From contig JANXCK010000060.1 of NCBI GenBank assembly GCA_025060055.1, forward strand, positions 1-22,515: a stretch of 22,515 bases of DNA, written 5' to 3'. Origin of the DNA: Fimbriimonadales bacterium. Its GTDB lineage: Bacteria > Armatimonadota > Fimbriimonadia > Fimbriimonadales > GBS-DC. Both the position numbers and the translations under genes were made by a program. Position 1 is the first letter of the stretch. Each line of letters opens with the position of its first letter. Positions 9,214 through 15,638 of the stretch are shown here, in pieces. Under the pieces are notes generated by a model. The model made no database searches. It saw only the letters and a list, made by a program, of their open reading frames with translations, and had not been told where the DNA came from.

Positions 9214-12159
9214 ATGAAATCGGTGTGGCGATGGTTGGCTGGAATGTTTGTGGCTATTCACTGCGCGGGGGCGCAGACGCTCACGCCCGATGATGTTGTG
9301 CCGGGCGAATTACTACTGCGCCTCAAACCCGGTCGCACTGTGGACACCGCGCGAGTCATTGCTAACTCAATCAACGCGGAGGCGATCCCAATCGAGGTGC
9401 AGGACACTTACCTGTTGCGCTTGCGCAACCGACATAATGTCGCTCCCGCCAAGCTGCTGGAGCAGGTGCAAGATGCCATCCGACGCCTCGAGCAGCACTC
9501 GGATGTGCTGTACATTGAGCCAAACTATCTCAGGCAGTGCCACGACATTCCCAACGACCCGTTTTTCCCGCTGCAGTGGGCGCTGGAGATGATGCGGATG
9601 CCTGCTGCATGGGACATTCAGAAAGCCGACCCCGCGATCCGCATCGCTTTTATCGATGATAACTTCCAGCGCACGCATCCCGACCTGCGCGGTATTTACG
9701 ACGCGCTTTCGCGCAACTTTGCGGCTGAGCAGCCTAATGACAACATCAATCCAGAAGGCTTCGGCTTTTCGCACGGCACTTCCACCGTTGGGGTTGCGGC
9801 GGCACTCACGAACAACGGTACGGGAATTGCAGGGCTTACCTGGCAGAGTCCACTCCCAGAAAATGCAACCGCTCGCCCTATTGTGGGTCTCAAGGTTGAG
9901 GCACGCCCTGCTCGTTTCCTCAGCTTCGTAAACATATTGAGGGCATATCAGTACGTTATCGATAATGCCCAAAATATTCATGTGTTGAACATGAGCTATG
10001 GGGGCTACTTCTTCTCGTCGCAAGAGAATGCGTTGATTCAGCAGATTTATCAGCGTGGTGTTGTGCCTGTTGCCTCCGCGGGCAACAACAATACCGACTT
10101 GCCTGCTTACCCCGCTAACTACGACGGTGTAGTGACAGTCTCCGCCGTCGGACCGACGGGTGAAAGAGCGTTCTACTCGAACTACGGGAACATCGACCTC
10201 GCCGCGCCCGGCGGAGACCAGAGTGCTGACGCAGCGGATGGCGTGCTAACGACCTCTTCTCTGCCGTCCTTATACAACTATGTACAAGGCACATCGTACT
10301 CGGGTCCGTATGTTGCTGCTGCGGTTGCGCTACTGCTGGCAACTGGCAATGTGCGCCGCCACACTGCCGACACTGTTGAACCCGAAGCCGTGACCATTCT
10401 CAAGGAGACTGCGGATCCGCGTGGACGCCCCGTGCCTGACCCTGAACTGGGATTTGGGATTATCAACTTGGAACAGGCGCTGCGTGGCATATCTGGTGTG
10501 AATATCGCCTTCTTGGAACCTACATCGGGCGCCACTTTCGATACGCGCCAGATTCGCGTTCGGGTTAGCCTGCGCCGCGTGCAGAACAACAGTACCACCA
10601 ACATCCTGAATGTGCGTCTGAACGGGGATCCGCTGCCGCGCACTGTGTGGGAGCCGAGCGCGGTTATTGATGTGTCCCGCAAAACGATTGCCCTCAGCTT
10701 TGTTGTCGCCCTGCCTGGCGAAGGACGCCACACCATCAGTATTGAGGCAGTGGGACAAGACGGTGTTACAGGCAGCAACTCCGTCCGTGTGATTACCAAA
10801 GCATATCGACAAAATCCAGGCTTGGCGATGTTCTCGGTTCCCTACAGCATCACGCGCACGCCCGAAGAGGTCTTTGGAAATGAAGTGCTGCTGGCTCGAT
10901 ACCTGACCGACCAAGGGACGTACGCTCGCTACTCGGTGGCGAACCGCGACCCGCGCGCCAGTTTCAACCCACCAGGTGTGGCAGTGCGCCCCGACGGCTC
11001 GAACAACCCCACGCCGCCGCGCGGCTTGGGCTACTTCCTGCGCGCCAGCACGCCCACCTTTATCTTGGGAGATGAGGCTATAGATACCAACACTGCTTAC
11101 CTGATTCCCTTGCAGGAAGGCTGGAACATGATAGGAAACCCGTTCCCGTTCAATGTGCCGTGGGCGGCGTGCGAGGTCGAGATTCTGGGCGCGGGCGGTC
11201 AGGTGCAACGGCTCAATCTCCAAGAGGCTGCCGATCGCGGCTACATCCGCCTACAGATTTATCGCTACATCCCGCTCACGGGCGAATACACTTGGCGCAC
11301 CGCGCCGCTGGGCGAGCTGATTGCTTGGCAAGCGCACTGGGTCAAGGCGCTTCGCCCCTGCACGCTGGTCGTGCCGCCTGTGGGCAGCTTGCGCAGCCGC
11401 GCCGAAGAGTCCACGCGCGTCGTGCCCGAACAGACCGACGGATGGCTGCTGCGCCTCATCGCTCGAAGCGGCGACCGTGAAGATGCCAACAACCTCATCG
11501 GCGCGACGACCCAAGCCAACGACGAACTCGGACGCGAGGATGTGGAGAAACCGCCTGTTTTCCAATCATATGTTGCGCTCCACATCCTCGAACCGCGCAC
11601 GCGCAGCGCGTTGGCACAAGACCTACGACGCGCCACAAAACGCCCGCAACGGTGGGAACTCGAAATCACCACCGACCAGCCCAACGCGGAGGTAACCCTC
11701 CAGTGGGTGCAGGAGCGATCGCTGCCAAGAGGAATGCGCCTCACGCTTGTTGACCAGACCACAGGTGAGCGCGTGTCTATGCTCCAAACCAGCTCGTATC
11801 GGTTCCGCACCGACGAAAATAGCCGACGCCGCTTCACAGTCGAGGCGCAACCCGCGCGGGCAAGCCAGTTGCGCATAACGAATGTGTCAATTACGCAGAC
11901 GCGCGGTGACCAGTTCACGATTCAGTACGCGCTAAGCGGCGACGCGACTGTGCAGGTGCTGATTCAGGACGCGGGCGGCAGAACCCTCGCGCGTCTGCCC
12001 AGCGGCGCACGCTCCGCGGGAGTCGGCACTGCAGCGTGGAACGGGCGCACCGATACTGGGATTGCCGTGCCACCCGGAACTTATCAGGTACAGATTATCG
12101 CCACAGGCGAGGAGGGCGAAGTGGCGCGCGTGGCGCGTCCGCTGGTCATCACACGCTGA
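9214..12159 (+). CDS. Secreted subtilisin-family (S8) serine protease with shared C-terminal module
   Basis: A 981-residue endopeptidase of the subtilase clan, secreted by a signal peptide (MKSVWRWLAGMFVAIHCAGA). A propeptide-like region (about 25-110, PGELLLRLKPG to VLYIEPNYL) looks like an inhibitor-I9 prodomain. The catalytic domain (about 120-400) carries the whole triad: D148 in IAFIDDN, H187 in SHGTSTVG, S361 in GTSYSGPYVA, with N291 in SAGNN as oxyanion residue. The usual D-T/S-G after the catalytic Asp is replaced by D-D-N, and GTSMAxP by GTSYSGP. An Ig-like domain follows (about 428-530), then the shared module (from about 530, GWNMIGNPF at 636, FlgD-like Ig from about 885, tail PLVITR). 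ATG 9214 was chosen over ATG 9208 because GGAGG at 9201-9205 is eight bases away rather than two. It may mature itself or its neighbours; that is inference. Confidence 0.88.
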   Translation: MKSVWRWLAGMFVAIHCAGAQTLTPDDVVPGELLLRLKPGRTVDTARVIANSINAEAIPIEVQDTYLLRLRNRHNVAPAKLLEQVQDAIRRLEQHSDVLYIEPNYLRQCHDIPNDPFFPLQWALEMMRMPAAWDIQKADPAIRIAFIDDNFQRTHPDLRGIYDALSRNFAAEQPNDNINPEGFGFSHGTSTVGVAAALTNNGTGIAGLTWQSPLPENATARPIVGLKVEARPARFLSFVNILRAYQYVIDNAQNIHVLNMSYGGYFFSSQENALIQQIYQRGVVPVASAGNNNTDLPAYPANYDGVVTVSAVGPTGERAFYSNYGNIDLAAPGGDQSADAADGVLTTSSLPSLYNYVQGTSYSGPYVAAAVALLLATGNVRRHTADTVEPEAVTILKETADPRGRPVPDPELGFGIINLEQALRGISGVNIAFLEPTSGATFDTRQIRVRVSLRRVQNNSTTNILNVRLNGDPLPRTVWEPSAVIDVSRKTIALSFVVALPGEGRHTISIEAVGQDGVTGSNSVRVITKAYRQNPGLAMFSVPYSITRTPEEVFGNEVLLARYLTDQGTYARYSVANRDPRASFNPPGVAVRPDGSNNPTPPRGLGYFLRASTPTFILGDEAIDTNTAYLIPLQEGWNMIGNPFPFNVPWAACEVEILGAGGQVQRLNLQEAADRGYIRLQIYRYIPLTGEYTWRTAPLGELIAWQAHWVKALRPCTLVVPPVGSLRSRAEESTRVVPEQTDGWLLRLIARSGDREDANNLIGATTQANDELGREDVEKPPVFQSYVALHILEPRTRSALAQDLRRATKRPQRWELEITTDQPNAEVTLQWVQERSLPRGMRLTLVDQTTGERVSMLQTSSYRFRTDENSRRRFTVEAQPARASQLRITNVSITQTRGDQFTIQYALSGDATVQVLIQDAGGRTLARLPSGARSAGVGTAAWNGRTDTGIAVPPGTYQVQIIATGEEGEVARVARPLVITR

Positions 12160-12182
12160 GGCGGGAAGGAGGCAAACGAATT

Positions 12183-14879
12183 ATGAAGCGATGGACAACG
12201 CTGATTGCATTCTGTGCGCTGTGGCTCTCAGGAGTGGCGCAAGGGGAATATGACCCGTTTCCAGGGCAACCCTGCAGCTGTCCTGAACTTCAGCAGGGCG
12301 GAAACCCTGTTAGCGACGATTACTTCGATTATCAAATCGATAATGGCGTATTGAGCGCGGTGCTGGGATTAAGTGGCACTGTTCGGTGGTTTACGGGGTG
12401 TTTCCCTATAGAAAACGCGCGATGTACCACGCGCCCTGCCGAAGGCAGTATTCAGCTGGGCACCTCAGGAGGCAACGCACTGCTGGGCGATCGCGGCATC
12501 GCGCTTACCGCCGGCTATCCCTGGGGGGTCTACCCAGCGGGAATCTACATCACCCTGCAAGCCACCCGCGAAGGGCAAACCCAAACTTTCGTCTGGGGAC
12601 GCGAGGGGGGGCCCAGCGTGGTCTTCAGTCAGTCGTGGGTTGGCGCGAGTGGCTATTACATCCGCCGCATCTGGAATGTGGAAGGCTGGGCAACTGACCT
12701 GCGCATCGATTTGATACAGTCCGTGGCGCGGATCAGCCTGCGCGTGCGCAACACGGGCAGCAGCACCGCCTTCCTCGCCTTGCGCCTGGCTTCAGATGTC
12801 GAGGTGGGCGTGGAAGAGGGATTCGATCGCAACGGCGCGTCACGCCCGCCGTATGTATATGTGCAGGGGCAACGCCCCATCAAGGTCTATACCGACCTGC
12901 GCGGCGTGCAAATCCCGAACGCGATAGAGTTCTACTTAGGGCGTGGAGAGCTCGGCGGCTCATCGCGCTATCTGCTGCGCCCCGTCAAAGGCTTCGATGA
13001 CCAAACGCCCATCGACCGCCTCGTTATCGGCGATTGGTTCTGGGTGCAAGGTGTCCGCATTTGGGAGCCTGTGCTTTTTCCCGACGCGCTCGTCTCCGAT
13101 GTTGCCATCAACCTGTTTGTCAACGAGCGCAATTTCGCACCAGGACAAACGCGCGAGTATGTGTTCTATGTGACCTTGACGCCCGTAGAACTCGACGTGC
13201 AGCCGCCCGTCGCTTTGGGCGTAGAGGCGCTGCCTGTGATAGAGCCGAACCGCAACAACCTCAACCAGTTGGCGCGGAACGGGGAGTTCGAGGTTGTCGC
13301 GAATGTGACGAACCAGTTTTTTGTCGTGGGGCGCGAGATCGAACTAACGAATGTGGCAGTAGACCTGACTCTGCCATCGGGCGTGTCGCTTGCGCCTGGC
13401 GAGACGCGCACGCGCACGATCTCTCGAATCGCGCCGGGGCAGACCGCGTCGTTGCGCTGGCGCGTGGTTGCAGCCCCCACTACGGTTGGCTTTGTGACCT
13501 TCCGTGTCTCGGTGCAGGCGCCTCCCGCACCCACGAAAACCGTCTCCCGAACAATTCTTATCTCGGCTACCGCCACGCGCAAGCTCGAGCAGGGCTTCCA
13601 GCTTATTTCCATTCCGTTCACGCCCACAGGCACGCTGGACGAAATCCTGAACTTGCCCACTGCCTATCAAGCGCGGCGCTGGAATCCCACTCGCGAAGTG
13701 TATGAAGTAGTGGATACCATCCAACCCGGACAGGGGTTCTGGCTTTTCTTGCCCAGCAGCGGACTAATCGCCCAGTACAACACGGGCGCACTGCAGTTCC
13801 CTGCGAATGTGTTCAACAATAGCACGCCTATACCGATCAAGCGCGGTTGGAACCAGATTGGCAACCCGTATCCCTACCCGCTGGTACTGGGGCAGGTGGT
13901 GCTGGTTGGCTCCAGCGATCCGCGACGCAGCCTTACCTTCTTCGAGGCGGCGCAGCGCGGCGTAATTCGCGGCGTCCTCTATTACTGGGATGAGTTCTCG
14001 CGCGAGTACAAGTTCACCTCTGACCCGAACACGCCGCTGCTGCCCCATCGCGGCTACTGGATTAGGGCGAATGAGGATGCGGAGTTCGTGTTCCCGCCTG
14101 TGTTTCTGCCAGGCACGGGGTTTGGCGGTGTCATCATACGCTCGGCGGATGACACACCGAACCGTCTGAACGACTGGCGTCTGCAAATCGTCGCTCGCAC
14201 CAGTCGCGGCGCGGACACCCAGAACTTCATCGGCATCAGCAGCACGCGCCCTGAGACCATCGAGGAACCGCCCACGCCTTTGCCCGAACGCCCCGTCAAT
14301 CTCGTGATTCTCAGGTCGGGTGTGGACACGCCCCTGATGCAGGAAGTGCGACCCGCTGCCAACCGCCAGCAGTTCGATCTGCTCGTGGAGGCGTCGCCCG
14401 GCGAGGAGGTCACGCTTACCTTCCCCAATCTGCACACAATTCCACAGGGCTATCGCCTGCGCCTAACCGACTTGAACACAGGGCGCGCGGTGGACATCCG
14501 CACCACGCCAGAGTACCGCTTCGTGTCTACAGGACGCACGCGCCTCCAAATCACGGTCGAACGCGCTACCCGAACAGGGGCGCTGATTACGAGCGTGAAT
14601 GTTGGCAGTGCAGGGCGCGGTGCCAGCAGCGTCTCCATCTCGTATGTGCTGGCAGATAATGCGCAGACCAGCATCCAAATCCTAAGCTCTGGTGGACGCC
14701 CTGTCGCCACGCTGCATCGAGGGCGCGCGTCAACGCGCGGCGTGAACACGGTTGCGTGGAACCTCCGCGATGATGAGGGGCGCGCCGTGCCGCCCGGAAC
14801 CTATCAAGTGCAAATAGAGGCGCGCACCGAAGATGGGCAGGTCGCCCGCGCCGTGCGCCCGCTGGTGCTAACTCGCTAA
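12183..14879 (+). CDS. Secreted protein with unrecognised N-terminal domain and shared C-terminal module
   Basis: An 898-residue protein with a signal peptide (about 1-20, ALWLSGVAQ). Residues about 22-340 are an all-beta-looking domain I do not recognise. All four cysteines outside the signal peptide lie early (C31, C33, C73, C81), so disulfides near the mature N-terminus are plausible. An Ig/CARDB-like domain follows at about 342-462 (VAVDLTLPSGVSLAPGETRTR). From about 463 comes the module shared with the products at 1773 and 9214: FQLISIPF, GWNQIGNPYPY at 555, RGYWIRANEDAEFVFPP, then a FlgD-like Ig domain ending PLVLTR. AAGGAGG at 12166-12172, ten bases before ATG 12183, fixes the start. 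A longer frame from 12036 would run through the end of the protease gene and lose the signal peptide. The gap to the protease gene is 23 bases. Function is unknown; a cell-surface location is inferred. Confidence 0.8.
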   Translation: MKRWTTLIAFCALWLSGVAQGEYDPFPGQPCSCPELQQGGNPVSDDYFDYQIDNGVLSAVLGLSGTVRWFTGCFPIENARCTTRPAEGSIQLGTSGGNALLGDRGIALTAGYPWGVYPAGIYITLQATREGQTQTFVWGREGGPSVVFSQSWVGASGYYIRRIWNVEGWATDLRIDLIQSVARISLRVRNTGSSTAFLALRLASDVEVGVEEGFDRNGASRPPYVYVQGQRPIKVYTDLRGVQIPNAIEFYLGRGELGGSSRYLLRPVKGFDDQTPIDRLVIGDWFWVQGVRIWEPVLFPDALVSDVAINLFVNERNFAPGQTREYVFYVTLTPVELDVQPPVALGVEALPVIEPNRNNLNQLARNGEFEVVANVTNQFFVVGREIELTNVAVDLTLPSGVSLAPGETRTRTISRIAPGQTASLRWRVVAAPTTVGFVTFRVSVQAPPAPTKTVSRTILISATATRKLEQGFQLISIPFTPTGTLDEILNLPTAYQARRWNPTREVYEVVDTIQPGQGFWLFLPSSGLIAQYNTGALQFPANVFNNSTPIPIKRGWNQIGNPYPYPLVLGQVVLVGSSDPRRSLTFFEAAQRGVIRGVLYYWDEFSREYKFTSDPNTPLLPHRGYWIRANEDAEFVFPPVFLPGTGFGGVIIRSADDTPNRLNDWRLQIVARTSRGADTQNFIGISSTRPETIEEPPTPLPERPVNLVILRSGVDTPLMQEVRPAANRQQFDLLVEASPGEEVTLTFPNLHTIPQGYRLRLTDLNTGRAVDIRTTPEYRFVSTGRTRLQITVERATRTGALITSVNVGSAGRGASSVSISYVLADNAQTSIQILSSGGRPVATLHRGRASTRGVNTVAWNLRDDEGRAVPPGTYQVQIEARTEDGQVARAVRPLVLTR

Positions 14880-14892
14880 GGAATGCGTATGC

Positions 14893-14919
14893 GCGGCTGG
14901 GGGATAGCGCCCCAGCCGC
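14893..14919 (+). terminator. Strong hairpin between the third module protein and the short CsgG-like gene
   Basis: GCGGCTGGGG at 14893-14902 pairs perfectly over 10 bp with CCCCAGCCGC at 14910-14919, around a seven-base loop. There is no T-run after it, and AGGAGG of the next gene begins four bases later (14923). It may be an attenuator or mRNA-stability element between the structural genes and the barrel genes. The stem is seen; the role is inferred. Confidence 0.5.
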
Positions 14920-14936
14920 TTCAGGAGGAATGAACC

Positions 14937-15632
14937 GTGAAAGGTGCCTGGACTGTGACGCTTGCCCTTCTGCTCGCAAACAGCTTCGCTGCCGACGAAG
15001 CGCGTGAACTCGTGCTGTTCCCCTTCGGACAAGGGGTCGCAGTGCAACCGACTGAGGAGTTCAATGTGCAGGTGGAGTTGCTGAACGCGCTCTATGCCCA
15101 GCTGAAGGACATCCCGAACCTGTATGTGCTGCGGTTTCGCGAAACGAACCCATCGGTGCGCCGCGCGATTGATGAGAACCGCATTCGCCGCGATCGCTTG
15201 GTGCCGCCGTTCAACGAGCGTGAGGCAGACGGCACATGGCGGGCTGCTCGTGTGGGCGCGCTGCTGGGCGTCGATCTCGCGTTCGCTGGTCAAATCGCCG
15301 AGTTCAGCTACAACCCGACCACCCGCGAGGCAGTGCTGACCGTCAGCGGCGACTTGATTGATGTAGCGAGCGGCGAGGTACTCATCTCCATCGCTGAGAC
15401 TGGGCGTGGACGCTTGGGCACAGACCAAGAAGACCCGAACATCGCGCGCATCGCCGCCGTTGCTCAGGCGGCAGAAAAGGTAGGGGCTGCAATCCGTGCT
15501 CGCCTGACGCCACCCACCGAGCAGCTCGCCCCCACCGAGCGTAAACGAGCGCCAGATCGTCAGCAGGAGCGGGCAGTCGTCACGCTTTTCGTACTCATTC
15601 TGGGCGCTGTGCTGGGCGGCGCACAGCTCTGA
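14937..15632 (+). CDS. Short CsgG/LpoB-like envelope protein with C-terminal hydrophobic segment
   Basis: A 231-residue protein with a signal peptide (TLALLLANSFA, cut before ADE). The body (about 20-175) looks like the CsgG/LpoB alpha/beta fold: ELVLFPFGQG as first strand, VELLNALYAQLKDIPNLYVL, then ARVGALLGVDLAFAGQIAEF and SGDLIDVASGEVLISI, which parallel the ITGEV and VRVIDIASGEPI strands of the product at 7345. A linker rich in Pro and Arg leads to a hydrophobic C-terminus (VVTLFVLILGAVLGGA). GTG 14937 is preceded at eight bases by AGGAGG (14923-14928); an ATG at 14930 is out of frame. The barrel gene begins six bases after its stop, so the two are probably translated together. It may be a periplasmic partner of the barrel; that is inference from position. 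The fold call is moderate. Confidence 0.65.
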   Translation: MKGAWTVTLALLLANSFAADEARELVLFPFGQGVAVQPTEEFNVQVELLNALYAQLKDIPNLYVLRFRETNPSVRRAIDENRIRRDRLVPPFNEREADGTWRAARVGALLGVDLAFAGQIAEFSYNPTTREAVLTVSGDLIDVASGEVLISIAETGRGRLGTDQEDPNIARIAAVAQAAEKVGAAIRARLTPPTEQLAPTERKRAPDRQQERAVVTLFVLILGAVLGGAQL

Positions 15633-15638
15633 AAACGG

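Noticed and set aside
12036..12182. Longer start for the third module protein at 12036
   Set aside because: It would overlap the end of the protease gene by over 120 bases and bury the signal peptide; ATG 12183 has AAGGAGG at a good distance.
7017..14879. Flagellar genes, suggested by FlgD-like and FlgT-like domains
   Set aside because: These folds occur widely in secreted proteins; no hook, rod or export gene is present.
2791..15197. GCGATCGC octamers (HIP1-like) at 2791, 12487 and 15190, hinting at cyanobacteria
   Set aside because: Three copies in 22.5 kb of GC-rich DNA is far below the density in HIP1-rich cyanobacteria.
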